Positions 1 through 11,155 of a stretch of 64,000 nt of DNA are shown one piece after another. Source of the stretch: Benincasa hispida (Eukaryota > Streptophyta > Magnoliopsida > Cucurbitales > Cucurbitaceae); the NCBI RefSeq assembly GCF_009727055.1, contig NC_052357.1:89802645-89866644 (forward strand), read 5' to 3'. A program made the translations under genes and the position numbers. The notes beneath the pieces are model-generated. The model was not told where the DNA came from. It saw nothing but the letters and a program-made list of their open reading frames with translations, and made no database searches. Each line of letters begins with the position of its first letter. The stretch's first letter is position 1.

Positions 1-57
1 AAAACAATATCTATAGGGGATTTGGATCGATTACAAAGATCATACTTTGTAAGTTAG

Positions 58-490
58 AAAAAATATTTTCACCGGTATTTTTTTGACGTAATGGTGCACC
101 TAGTAATCTATTTGCCCTATGAAACAAAAGTTGCAGGTCCAATTAGTTACAATTTGATGTACCCTATTGAAAGAAGCTTACGGACATTGAAATAATATGT
201 AAGAAACAAAGCACGTCCTAAGGGTTCTATAGCAAAAGCATATATAATGAATGAATCATTGGAATTTTGTTCTTTGTAAATAACTGGAACTGAGACAAGG
301 TTCAATAGAGATGAAAGAAATGATGATAGACTTCCAGAGGATGAGATATGTGGTGAATTTTCAATGTTCAGAAAAAATGTGCGACCATTAGGAGCACCAA
401 AAGTAAAGACATTATCAAGTGAAGAGAAATGCAGTGCACATTGGTACATCTTGAACAATTGCGCGGAAATTAAGCATTATCAAACGTAAG
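58..490 (+). pseudogene. CACTA (En/Spm) transposase remnant, DUF4218/DUF4216-like region
   Basis: Read on the plus strand this resembles the C-terminal half of a plant CACTA TNP2-type transposase. I see a run starting MVHLVIYLPYETKVAGPIS, then a MYPIERSLRTLK block, YVRNKARPKGSIAKAY, and after a frame change GTETRFNRDERNDD and a CSAHWYILNN block. These are hallmark blocks of DUF4218 and the start of DUF4216 as I remember them. The frame is broken: a TAA follows the RTLK block and the stretch just upstream is out of frame. A GT near 489 and a later CAATATGATGC stretch near 570 may be an old intron. The 5' part is off the left edge. It is decayed and not expected to be active. Confidence 0.75.
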
Positions 491-1399
491 TTTTGAACAT
501 TCTATTGTAATTCATTATTTTGATACAAAGTGTGAAATATAGAATTGAGACACGTCTCTTACTTATAGGCAATATGATGCGTTGATTTATCTTGCGATGG
601 AAGGGTGTGTGGATGCGATGATCATGCAAGTTTTCCTAACAAAGCCCAAATATAAGCCTTCTTAGGGTCCTAGTAAATCCAGGGTTGAACGCATGGATTA
701 CTCAAACAAATATGCGATAGACTCTATCTCTGATCTTATTGTGATGGTGATTAAGAAGTGGATGGTGATTAACTTTGATTTCCTAATGCGATGGAATTAA
801 ATACACAGCGATGGAATTAAATACACAGCGATGAAATAGTGATGTTGGAACAAATATGCGATAAAGAGTTGAGAAGAGGTTTTGCTAACATTTCTTAAGA
901 TATTGTACAGGTCATGCGATCATGCTATATACAAATATTAAGCACTATATTTCTCAATGCATATTGACATATTTCCTATGTCTAGGATGCATGTGATGTG
1001 TAGGGAATGCAGCAGATAGAACTTATTTCTAAGTCTCCTCTACTCTTAATTATGAGATCTAATCTGACTCTTTCAAGCCTAGATTTTGTCTTTAGATTAC
1101 TCTTTCAAGTACTCATATTGATGAATGAAGCATACATAAGACAAGATGATCGCATAAAGTGCATAGCTTAAGTCATGCTAACCAAGTACTTCTCAACCTA
1201 TTCACAAATTTAGCTACTCATGTATGGCGTGAAAAGAATGAACATAGATTGAAATGTAATTTCCATTCTTGCAAATAAAATGTTTAAGTACAAAACAATA
1301 AATGATGCAAGTGTTAAGCCAGGTAAGCAATGTCTTGCTTCCTCTAGCATTTACACGACTTTTATCACTCCACTTCTTTTCCAATTTGTAAACTATTAT
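491..1399. other. Transposon-derived spacer with no gene
   Basis: No coding sequence is recognisable. A 20-bp unit (GCGATGGAATTAAATACACA) is repeated exactly twice at 788-827 and begins a third time at 828. The rest is AT-rich and contains scattered words such as GCGATGG and ATGCGAT that recur in the Athila-like sequence further right, so it is probably decayed LTR-element DNA. Confidence 0.4.
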
Positions 1400-1984
1400 T
1401 CTCGTAAGGATTAGGTGTGGGTTGGTGTCTCTCTTCCATACTGTTTCAGCAGAGTCTCGACCTCTCCGAAAATTAATTCCTTCTCAAGAATTCCCTCTAA
1501 AAAATTATCCTCTAGTTTGGTAGCATTGAATGGTATTTATAGACTTCCAGACAAAACAGTTCTTCATCTTACTAATGATTGTGTGGATGGGTAGCATTAA
1601 TTTCCATACCCTTGCGCCATCTGATGGTCACCGGAGGTTCAATGGATTTGCAACGGTATGGTCTTCAACGACCGTCAACTGAATTTCTAATTTGACCTCT
1701 ATCGGCTTTACGTCCCGTCACGTTTTATCACATTAAGCCACTACCTTTATGTAAGGTCATCACATGATCATATTTGAAGTACCATTGGATCACCAACTCA
1801 GGATGCGTTATCGCCTTGTTCCTACACAGACAAGATTTAACTTAGTTTAACTACTTTTATACGATGAGATTTAGTGATCACGATTTTGCTTTTAGTTTAA
1901 TTCGTTCAATCTTAATATTGCCTATTTACTATTGCTTTCTCCCGTTATTTTAATAATTTGAACTTTAATATCTACAAGTTATCA
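1400..1984 (-). repeat. LTR-like segment, Athila/Tat-like, diverged
   Basis: The right boundary ends CTACAAGTTATCA, so on the minus strand the segment starts TGATAACTTGTAG. The same terminal word occurs at 6345-6357, where it directly follows a polypurine-like AAATTTGGGG on the minus strand. Both segments also carry a minus-strand TATA-like box reading TCTATAAATA (about 1533-1545 here, 5832-5842 there). They look like two diverged LTRs of related elements. The left boundary is not determined. Confidence 0.4.
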
Positions 1985-2013
1985 CTGAACTTAGTTTAAC
2001 TACTTTTATACGA

Positions 2014-4141
2014 TGAGAAGAGTTCCATGAGCGCGTTCGGCTCACTCCGATCTCACCGTGACCAAAATACACATTATACATTAAAAAACATACATTTATG
2101 CAAACAAACACTAATTATCAGCATGCTATGAACAACAAAATAACAAGGGAAAGAGTGCTATACCAATTGAAGACATTCTTCAAACTTCAGCACTCAAAGC
2201 AGCGAAAAACCTCCACGCGATCTACCAATGCCCAGCAGATGTGTCGACTGCAGCAGCACGAACAACCGTGGACACGAACGCCATGGGGACGACACCACCA
2301 AAAAAGAGCATCGAGTATTCTCGGAGTGAGAACCCAAAACGTGGTCTTTGATGAATTTCGTAGAGGAAGGAGAAAACACGAATCGTGTAGGCGATAAGTA
2401 AGTGGGAGGGAAAAAGACGCTATCGCATAGCAGAAATGCTTATCATTTAAGAGAAGCTACACGATCGTGTAGGATTTACTGAACGATCATTTAGGAAAAG
2501 GTATACGATCGTTAAGTAAAATCGGCACACTATACGATTGTTTAGAGAAGCTATCCGATCGTGTAGGAAACAGTGTGCGATCGTTTAGGCGCGAGGAAGA
2601 CGATTGTTTAGATGGAGAGGAGCTATCGCATAGTCTCCCAATTCTTTAAGCGATCGTTTAGGATTCTACCAACGCGCGCTCTCTTTTTCTCTTCGGGCGA
2701 TTATGATGGGATGATTCAAAAAATGAAAACTTTTTTCATTTTCATTCATCGGTTACAATAACCGACTCATTCCCACTAACCCACGTCTGAACGTGAATTT
2801 TAGATTAATTATCATATAATTAATCAACTAATTAATTAATAAATATAATCATATTATATTTTTATCCTATAGCTTAATATCACATATCTACTATAGTATT
2901 TTCTCCTCTACTTGATATAAATCATATTTATATCTAATTTCCTCTAAAATAATGTATCTCATACATTTAGCCAATTATATCATATATAATTAACCAGTCC
3001 AATTATATCATATATAATCGAACTTCCTCTTGTCAATATGAACATTTCAAATTAACCCAAATACTGGTTCTCGACTTTATCCAAGCTACCCAGGGGACCT
3101 AATGGACCTGTGGCTCGAAGCTCCAACAGTACGTGAATAGTTGACTAAACTCTTTAGCCACGAGATCTACTATCCGTTAATTATCAAGCGTTCCACTAAA
3201 GACCAACAGCTGAACTCTTTTTACCACAGATATATTACTGTGTCCATCGAATATAACCAATCATGAGTACGATGACCCTTCACAGATGCTCGTAAGTACA
3301 GCTGGGCCAAATTACCGTTTTGCTCCTGTAGTTACATCTCACTCCTTAAGTACCGCTGATTCTTCTAGTGAATAATACAACATAGTTCAACTATCTGTGA
3401 ACACCTCTTGGGCCAAGAGAAGGTGTGTGGCGCCACATCGTTCAAGCCCTGGAATCAACCCTTAAGGGAGTTATCTATCTACTTACCCCTGCCTCAGGGA
3501 AAGAGTGAATTCCATCTTGTGTAGCTGGGTTCTCAGCTCCCAAATCAGACGAATCCCCAAAATGGTAAGTTTGAATCAGCGACCTGGCCACTTGCACCCA
3601 TACAAATCAAAGGATCGTCCTCAATGGCAGGAGTTTCCAACTCACTCAGGATTGAGATCATGTTACCTATGGTCATCCTAGTGAAGTGAAGTCTCTGTCA
3701 TGAATGGTGTTATATAACGAGACGTTAACACTTCGTGGTCAGGTCTTATACAAACTCTTTGTATAGGATGCCCCCACTCGCATGTCTCTAACACGAATGA
3801 TCAGGATCAGACCATCTGTGACAAGTCACAACACTTGTGACTATTCCACAAAGAGAGCTACATCCGTAGCGTTACTAGGATAAGGTTTCCCTCCTATATC
3901 CATATACTATAAACCATTTTGGTTATCAAGACATGATCTACTTGTATGTCACCACATACATGCTTGAGTTACATACAGATAACCAGAGATTTTATGTTTA
4001 TTGGTTTGTGGCAAAGCAAATAAAACAAGTAACTGAGAAAATACAAGATGTGAAGTAAATATCATATATGAACAACACAAGCGTTCGTACAAATTGTTTA
4101 CAAACTACAAGATAAGAGACTTTAGGGCATCAACCCCAACA
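2014..4141 (-). mobile_element. Ty1/copia long terminal repeat (3' LTR of a minus-strand element)
   Basis: On the minus strand the LTR starts TGTTGGGGTTGATGCCC at 4141, directly after a purine tract (AAGTGGGAGA) that follows the element's RNase H coding end. The internal phrase order (short direct words around GATCATTCGTG, ATGCGAGTGGGG, TTTAGTGGAA and GGTCCATTAGGTCCC) is shared with the LTRs at 27372-29413 and 34100-35951, so all three belong to one copia lineage. The far boundary is placed at a TG (2014) preceding AGAAGAGTTCC and is uncertain. It contains the CGATCG motif cluster at 2455-2665. Confidence 0.7.
2455..2665. repeat. Cluster of about eight degenerate CGATCGTTTAGG motifs inside the copia LTR
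   Basis: Variants of CGATCGTTTAGG (CGATCGTGTAGG, CGATCATTTAGG, CGATTGTTTAG and others) recur about every 20-30 bases, with a further CGTGTAGGCGAT at about 2387. A second word, CTATCGCATAG, occurs at about 2419 and 2612. Spacing is irregular, so this is a motif cluster and not a clean minisatellite. In the orientation of the element it lies in the downstream part of the LTR. Confidence 0.7.
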
Positions 4142-5520
4142 ATCTCCCACTTATCCTAAAGCGAAATGAGATGTACAAAAAACTAGACAAAACAATAAAC
4201 TAGGGCACAAAAGCCCAGTACAAGAAAATCTCCTACTTGCCCTAGTCCAACCGCGGGCGATCCTGTAGATCCATGCTCCGTAGGTGATCCTCAAACACTG
4301 TAGCCGTGAGAGCCTTCGTAAACGGGTCAGGACATTAAAATGGCTTGGGTTAGACTGATCTGTCTCATCTCCTCAACCTCTCGAGGCATCTTAGGACACA
4401 TGTCCTTAGACAAAGTGACTCCATGCCTGAACAGCAGTAGGCCCCTCCTTAAATCCTGCATCAAGTACTTGAGCAACATCCTGTCAATGTACAATGCCTA
4501 AGACAATGCTAGCAATTTATTCTTACGATTTCGAAAGATCTGTATACCTAGAAGAAATCGAGCCTCTCCCAAATCTTTCATTTAGAATTGGGTTGCTAGC
4601 AAGTTCTTAACCGCAGTCAGTAAACATACATCATTCCCAATGAGTAGGATATCGTCTACGTACAACACTAAGAAGACTACTGAAGCATTGATGATCTTCT
4701 TATAGACACAAGGTTCATCAACGTTTTAGTCAAAACCATACAACTTGATCGCAGTATCAAACCGTATGTTCCAAGATCGAGACGCCTGTTTCAGTCCATA
4801 AATAGACCGATTCAGTTGGCTGACCTACAAGATCCCATACTGAGTTGAAGTACATCGACTCTATCTCAAGATCCATGGCCTTGACCCATTCATCCCGGTC
4901 AACATCCTTTATTGCTTTCTTATAAGACAATGAATTCTCAATGTCGCCATCTGTTACCATAGCAAGGATTTTCGTGAAACACAGATAGCGAACGGGCGGG
5001 TTCGTAACACTCCCACTATGTCGAGGTTCCCTCAACTCTTAAGGTGGAATAGACCTACTGGATCTCTTGCTGATGTAGCAGGCTCTTCAATAACTCTTGT
5101 TGAAGTTTCAGTAGTTTCATTGGAAAACTCACATAACATGACTTTGCTTCATGGACTGTGCTCCCTTATATGATCCTCCTCCAGGAAAGTAGCATTTGTT
5201 GAAACAAACACCCTATTTTCCATCGGATCATAAAAATAACCCCCTCGTGTACTTTTGGGGCAGCCTACAAAGAGGCATAACCTCGGTCGTGGTTCCAACT
5301 TCTTAGGCTTAGCCTCAAGCACATGTGTAGGGCAACCCCAAATGCGAAAGTGATGTAAACTAGATTTACGCTCGTTCCACAACTCCAGAGGTGTTCTTGC
5401 AACACTCATGGAGGGAACACAGTTGAGTATGTATACCACAGTCTCCACTGCGAAACACCAAAACGAGTCCGGTAAGGAAGCGTAACTCATAATCGAGCGA
5501 ACCATATCTAACACAGTTGA
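4142..5520 (-). pseudogene. Ty1/copia pol remnant: integrase C-terminus, RT fragments and RNase H end
   Basis: Reading minus from the right: 5514-5149 encodes the end of the integrase core and its C-terminal region (MLDMVRSIMSYASLPDSFW, then WGCPTHVLEAKPKKLEPR, then FVGCPKSTRGGYFYDP). 5035-4757 holds the region just before and at the start of RT (KKAIKDVDRDEWVKAMDLE). 4750-4600 carries VLYVDDILLIG-like RT coding, and about 4330-4240 the RNase H tail (ALTATVFEDHLRSMDLQDRP). Much of RT is missing and several frames are broken. The 5' half of the element, with gag, protease and 5' LTR, is absent: homology stops abruptly near 5520. Confidence 0.85.
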
Positions 5521-5524
5521 TGAA

Positions 5525-6357
5525 TAGAAAGTGAGAACAAATAAGAAAAGCGTGTCAATGTCTTGACACGGATCCCAATCGGAGACGATTTGCTTGCCGA
5601 CGTGTAGGAGAAGTGTGGTGGAAAACTTCCTTCTCAGGATAGTTTCCCTGGTAGAGATGATCTTTGCACAGAGCTTCTCTTCGGGATTGTGAAAGAATTT
5701 CTGGCTCCCGAGACTTCCCTTTCAGACTTGTCTCGTCATTCTCCCAGATTTTCTCTAAATGTCTTTTCAGACCAGCTTACCGCGAATTCTCTATCAATGT
5801 CTTTTCAAACCAGCCTCCTTTCTTTGGAATTAATGTAGCTATTTATAGACTTTGGCACCTCCTTCGTCAGTGGTCCCACTCTGAAAAGTTACTTTTTCTG
5901 CGGCTTGGTGGAAACGTCCGCTTTGCTTCACATTCAATTTGTCGGATCATACAACAAAAAAGTTGTACAATTTCAGAAATCCCCGCAAATGTGTCGCTCT
6001 TTTCATCTACGATCGATCGCCACATCGGTACAAATGTGTTGGTCTTTTTATCGATCGTCGCATGCGGTGCAGATGCATTACTCTTTTCGTCCACGATCGA
6101 CTGTCACATTCGGTGCGAATGCGTTGCACTTTTTGTCCTCGATCCGTCGCATGCGGTGACCTGTTTCCTACAAAACAAAGAACTTGAAAATTCCATTTTG
6201 CCATCACAATGGGGTTAGCGGGTTTGCTTCCGACACTTTACAACTTTTTGCGTTTCTAAGCCAATTTCTATACGTTCGACACAACTTTTTCCCTTCTTTT
6301 TTACTACATATTCTAAATAAGATGTATAAAATAACATTATATTTCTACAAGTTATCA
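5525..6357 (-). mobile_element. Athila/Tat-like LTR (candidate 3' LTR)
   Basis: On the minus strand the segment starts TGATAACTTGTAG at 6357, immediately after a polypurine-like AAATTTGGGGTG (6358-6370). A TATA-like TCTATAAATAG lies at about 5832-5842 on the minus strand. It abuts the broken copia element on its left, so its left end is approximate. It carries the tandem array at 5976-6162. It is the likely 3' LTR of the gag/PF20167 element that runs to about 12.5 kb; no matching 5' LTR is recognised to the right. Confidence 0.5.
5976..6162. repeat. Imperfect tandem repeat of about 43-46 bp, nearly four copies
   Basis: Each unit contains GATCG, a CGCAT/CACAT step, CGGTGCRAATGCGTT or a variant, and CTTTTTGTC. 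Units begin near 6011, 6053 and 6095, with partial units at both ends (the right one near 6140, the left one at 5976). Divergence between units is high. The array lies within the LTR-like segment. Confidence 0.65.
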
Positions 6358-6664
6358 CACCCCAAATTTAGATATATGTTTGTCCTCAAGTTATATCTAC
6401 TACTAAGCAATTTAGCTCAAGTTCTATCCTAACTTTACGTCGATCGGCTACTCCGAATGCTCCATCTCTACAAATTTCTCAAATTACTAATTCCTTCTAT
6501 CCTTTGAACATTTCTTCACGCATGTTCTACTTTATCTTACCTAAGACAAACCTCTGCTTAAAGTTCTCTTCTTGTTTTTTGAAAAGAATGTTTTTCCTAT
6601 TCTGTGAAAACAACGAAGTACGCCTTTTATCGGTGCCTGGTTGCATCTTCTTATAGAGAGCGTT

Positions 6665-6985
6665 GATCATGGTTACACCTTTCGTTTTGGCTTGCTCCCA
6701 CTGGTGTCATGCGAACATCCAACTCCGGTTGTGTACCAAGCTCAACTTTAACTTTTGATCCTTAGCCAAGTTTTTTCACTTTAGCTGGTCAGTGGAGTTG
6801 TCTCTTTTTTTTTTTTTTTTTGTATTTGCGTCGATCCTGGTAACCTACCTTCGTTTTGTCTTGCTCCCACGGGTGTCATGCGAACATCCAAGTACAAGCA
6901 GAATCCTTTCATGACTTAACTCTTATCAGGTTGGGCTTTTCCCTTGCGCTGACAACGGAGTTTTTTTTTTTTTTTGAAGAACACA
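6665..6985. repeat. Tandem duplication with 168-bp period
   Basis: GATCATGGTTACACC at 6665 and GATCCTGGTAACCTACC at 6833 start two copies that continue through CTTGCTCCCAC and GGTGTCATGCGAACATCCAA. Each copy ends in a GTGGAGTTG/ACGGAGTTT step next to a poly-T run. It sits in the presumed 3' untranslated part of the Athila-like element. Confidence 0.65.
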
Positions 6986-7530
6986 TTTGGCTTGATTATG
7001 AATGCATCCGTTTGATCGCATATGCTCAAACCTTTCCCACCCCCAAATTTAGAGAATCGCAAGGTCCTCATTGCATTGTTTTGGACAGAAAAGACAAAAC
7101 ACTTAGTCAAATTTTGAAAAGAAGGTTTGAGCAGAGTCTTGTGATAGAGAAGGTAAAGTGGAAACTATTGCGATGAATTGTTTAAGTGTTAGGTAGAAAA
7201 GGCAATGTATAAAGAAATTGTGCTATGGTTATGCATAATACTCGTCATGGCAGCGCAAATAAACAACGCAAAAGAAAAGATAGGCAATACTGCATTAAAT
7301 TGACAAAGGATGATATAAATAAAGAGGCCAACACATAAGGAAAGAATAATCACTCAATGTATATAAAAATTGTCTAAGTACACAGAATTATACTGACTGC
7401 AATCACAAAATTTTAAGCATGTACAAAAGAATACAAAAGTATAGCTATATATATATATATAGAAAAAAAAATTGGAATGACCGCAAAAAGAATTCAAAAA
7501 TGTGAAGGAGAAGGTGGTACACCCCCAAAT

Positions 7531-8975
7531 TTAACTTTGCGGCGGGGGCTCATGGTGAGGAGGGTATTGCGGAGGAGCTCCTTGCGGCGCTTCTTCAAAT
7601 AACAGAGACTGCTGCAGATGCTGAGGAACCAGGAGGCCATGCAAATATGCAGTCAAGAAATTAAAGTACTCGTGGTTGCATTCGACCATCTGTCTTTGAT
7701 TCAGACGAAGGGTAAAGATGTTGCGTTGAATGTTTATCATCGCCTAACGCAGCTCTGCATTGCTTTCTCGCAACTCCATCAAAGTATGGCAGAAAGAAGA
7801 TAGTTCTCGTGACAAGAAGCCTCGCATGTCTTCGAGGGCAGTAGCTAGGGATGCAGTGGGAGATGGCGTTGTCGATGTCTCACCTGCATTTGTTTGAGGC
7901 TGAACGGAAGGGCTTGCTCCTAAACCAAGTGGGTCATCAACATACGGCGATGTGTGCGGGGAAAAGTGGGGTGGAGATGGATGGTTGATGGAAGCTGCTA
8001 GTGATGCAAGGTTGGACTTGGGCATAAGGAGGAGGTTCGTAAAATGTTCGAGAATAGGGGAAAGGGGTTCAGTTGTTGGACTTGGTGGGCGGATGACTAA
8101 GAGTAAGGGGTCCAAAGGTAAATTGGTTTGTTGATGCGATGCACTTCCTTGGATTATTTCCTTTCCTTTGTCATTACAGCGCCATTTCTTGGGTCTGGGT
8201 GGTTGCAGCGCATTCAAGTCGATGAGGGGCCGCTTCGGTGGAAGTCGGGGCAATGCAGCGAATCCTTGAGAAGGACTCTCAGGATTTTCGTTCTAATGAG
8301 ACCGTGGACTTCTGACATGGGTTCTTCTTCAATGCCCATGCCAACAGATAGGCATAGCCTAAAGACCATCCATGGAAAGAAGTATTGGCCCCTGACGCGG
8401 CCTACATAACCTCGGATTTGCTTCCCAAGAAGCTGACCCACATTAATTGGAATGTCGCACGCAATGCAGTATGCGGCCATGACTCTATCCCTTAAAATGG
8501 TTTTATCATGCGACGTCGGGATGAACCGTCTCTTCACCAAGTAAACCCAAAGGCTCGCTTCAGGTAGCAGACAGTTGAAGGCGAGGGTTTTGATGCCGGT
8601 CAAGGACACCGTTCACTTGGTGCCCAGTTGCGTCAGTACTTTCAGCGCATCCTCCATATACTCTTCGGTAGGATCATCAATCAATTTTTTACCCGGTGCT
8701 TCCGGGAAATTCTTCAACTGGTAGAGCTAATTGATGTCCTCCGCGCTGAATGGCACTACCCTCCCATCAACGATCACCGCATCTTTGGTGTCATGGAGCT
8801 GGACATGGTAAAAGGCCCTCACTACCGCTGGAATAACTATGGATGGGAATTGAAAGAAAGTCTCCCACCCATGCTCCACCACAATACTGATGACAAGATT
8901 TGGTAGTGGCGCTAGCGCAGGAAAGAAGCCCATTTCCATCAATAAATCATTGTTTTCCTTCTTGGTTTTTGGCAT
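7531..8975 (-). pseudogene. PF20167-type 'putative plant transposon protein' ORF (ATHILA ORF1-like), broken
   Basis: On the minus strand, from 8975: MPKTKKENNDLLMEMGFF, then a conserved block with HGWETFFQFP, VVRAFYHVQ and VDGRVVPFSAEDIN. After a frame change come GKKLIDDPTEEYMEDALKVL, a TGA, and then SLTGIKTLAFNCLLPEASLW, VYLVKRRFIPTSHDKTILRD and CDIPINVGQLLGKQI. Last is a Pro/Ser-rich tail with PLIDLNALQPPRPKKW and a short coiled-coil-like LSRELSSFCHTLMELRESNAELR-type end. The block order matches the plant transposon-protein family (PF20167, related to ATHILA ORF1), whose members sit in Ty3 elements. Its function is unknown. At least one stop and two frame changes break it. It is followed on the minus strand by TAAATTTGGGGGTGT, a polypurine-like tract at about 7517-7531. 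A second copy of the family lies at 30766-31899. Confidence 0.7.
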
Positions 8976-8992
8976 CTTCTGGCTAGTGCCTT

Positions 8993-10419
8993 CTACCTTC
9001 GCTTTAATTTTTTCTTGAGAGGAAGCAAGGCGGGATTTTTGTCTTTGAATGCGTTCCCACTCCTTGCATTGTTCTTGCTTTTCCTTTTCCCATTCTTCCT
9101 TTTCTTTTCTTTTTTGCTCCTGGTACGCTGAATGTTGGCTTTGCGGCGTAACTCTTTTTCCTCTTTTGCTTTCATCTTCGCCTCCTCTTCTTCTCTCATT
9201 TCTTTTTCAAACTGCTAAGAGGCGAGCGCAATGCGCTGCTCATCCTCGAGCCCTATTTTCTCTTCTTCTTCTGCCCTTGCGTTGGCACAGCGAATCTCCT
9301 CATCATGAAGCCATCTGGCCAAATCGGCCGAGGCGATGATTTCGCGCGTCCTTTCCATTTTTTCTTCCTTTTCCTCTAACTTTCTTCTTCTTTCTTCCTT
9401 CTCCTTCTCTATGCGTTCATGAATTATTGGGTCTCTTGTGGACCCTTGCGGCGTATTCTCCTTACGATGCTGCATTAATGGGGAGATGTCAGGATCTTTC
9501 TTGTCGTCCGAACTGCGGAATTGACCCTCCGATGCAACTAGTCTGGAATGCGGCCATGAATTTTGTTGTTGCGTTGTTGGTTCAAATTGCGCTAATATTC
9601 CCACTTCCACTCTTACGGTGGTTGATTATCCGTCAAAATCCATACTTTCCGCCCTTTTCCTCTTCTCTTCCTCTTTTCTCAAGCGCTTCTCTTCTCACCT
9701 GCGTTGTTTTCTTTCACTTCTCTGTTTTTTCTTCTTCTCTTTCTCCAGCCGGGCAACTTCATCTTCCTCTGCTCGTTTCTCTTCAACTCTTCTCTCCTTC
9801 TTCTTTTCTTCAAACTTCTCAGTCTGCTTCTTTGCCTCCAGAACAGCCCTTATGAGTCCCTCATTGGAGTCTTTTGGGGCAGTCTCCTTAGGATCCGAGA
9901 TGGTGAAGGCCATCCTCCACGAAGCTAAAGCTAACTTCTCCTCCGACGGCAGGGGTTGTTTACTACTCCTACCTCCGGCAACCCCCCGTCCTTCTCTAAC
10001 TGGCTCAGGATGCTTCCAAACACCTTCTTGTCATCTTTTCTTTTTTGCTCACTCTCAGTTGAAGGTAATGGGAGTGCCACCTCAGGTCTGGCGGCAGGGG
10101 CATTCTTCATGTTTGGCCCCTCTTAGTGGGTGGACGGTGTTGTGATCACAGAGGATTTTCGCTTGGGTTTTCCAACGATTCTAGGAGTTGGCTTGGGTTG
10201 GGCACGAGGCGGCGGCTGGAGGCGAGGAAAGCCGCCTTCCGCGCGTTGACAGGGGCGTGGGAAGGGGATGATGGTTGGGAAGAGGAATGTGATGACTATC
10301 CGGCCATGAGTGTGGTGAAGGGAAAGAAGATGGTAATTTTTCTTTTCTGAGAAGAAAGAGTGGACGGCAGTCAGGGTATGCAAAGGGTTTTTGGTAGGGT
10401 TTTCGCGAAGAGAATTCAA
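8993..10419 (-). pseudogene. Lys/Glu-rich N-terminal part of the same PF20167-type ORF
   Basis: The minus strand reads as pieces of a highly charged, probably coiled-coil region (8993-9199, 9215-9610, 9695-9913). Runs such as EKEEERRRKLEEKEEKMER and KKKERRVEEKRAEEDEV are typical. It is preceded by a Pro/Arg-rich stretch at 10123-10419. Frame changes separate the pieces, and together with 7531-8975 they would make one long ORF. The plus strand here gives Phe/Leu/Ser-rich open frames that are only shadows of the (GAA/GAG)n-like coding. Composition alone cannot assign a function. Confidence 0.5.
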
Positions 10420-10654
10420 ATGAACTCCAAAACGAGGCTGGTGGAGGAGGATTTATAGGTTGGGCCTTGATGGGCCCAACGCAATCGGCGTTGGCAGGCT
10501 TTGGTAATCCAAAAAGCCTTCTGCGCCCTTCCCATTATGACATAGCAGGAAAGAACGTCCTTTCGTCTGCTATGTAATAATTCACCTCGGGAGCTAAAAC
10601 GATCGCTCGATTACCCTCAATGCGAATATTTTATCTTTTTTTTTATTTTTTTTC

Positions 10655-10891
10655 GGAGGACGGGCATAATGTTTAGTTGTGAACGTAACACATTCGTCAT
10701 CGCAATGCATATTCTGAGGACGGGTGCATTGTATATATTAGCGTAACACATCCGTCAATGCAATGCATCTATGGAGGATGGGCGCAAAGTATTTCTACCA
10801 ACGCAACACATCCGTCAACACAATGCATCTTTGGAGGACGGGCGCAAGTATATCTATTAACACAAGATACACCCATCGACGCAATACATAC
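10655..10891. repeat. Tandem array, four units of 58-60 bp
   Basis: Units start GGAGGACGGGCRYAA or a close variant at 10655, 10715, 10773 and 10833. Each contains AACGYAACACATYCGTC and ends CGCAATGCAT. The units are diverged but clearly in register. The array lies between the gag remnant and the PF20167-type ORF. Tandem arrays in non-coding parts are known for Tat/Ogre-lineage Ty3 elements. Confidence 0.8.
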
Positions 10892-11155
10892 TTGACATTT
10901 CAATGTATCACCAACATCGCAACACTTATCCCAAAACCTTAATGATAAGACATTGCAATGTTCACTTAAATCATTCATTAAACAGTAATTTAAGAACAAC
11001 GCAAGCTGAAACAGAAATGAAAATAAATTTGAATAGTCAGGGAAACTAATTTACTAAAGCAATAATAAAGCGGTAAATAAAGCAGTAAAAATAGTTGATA
11101 TGGATGTTGTTTAAAAAGGTTTTCGATGTTACCGCAAACGCATCCCTGCAAGTGA

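Noticed and set aside
9049..10145. Plus-strand Phe/Leu/Ser-rich open frames
   Set aside because: They mirror the Lys/Glu-rich minus-strand coding of the PF20167-type ORF and have no protein-like domain.
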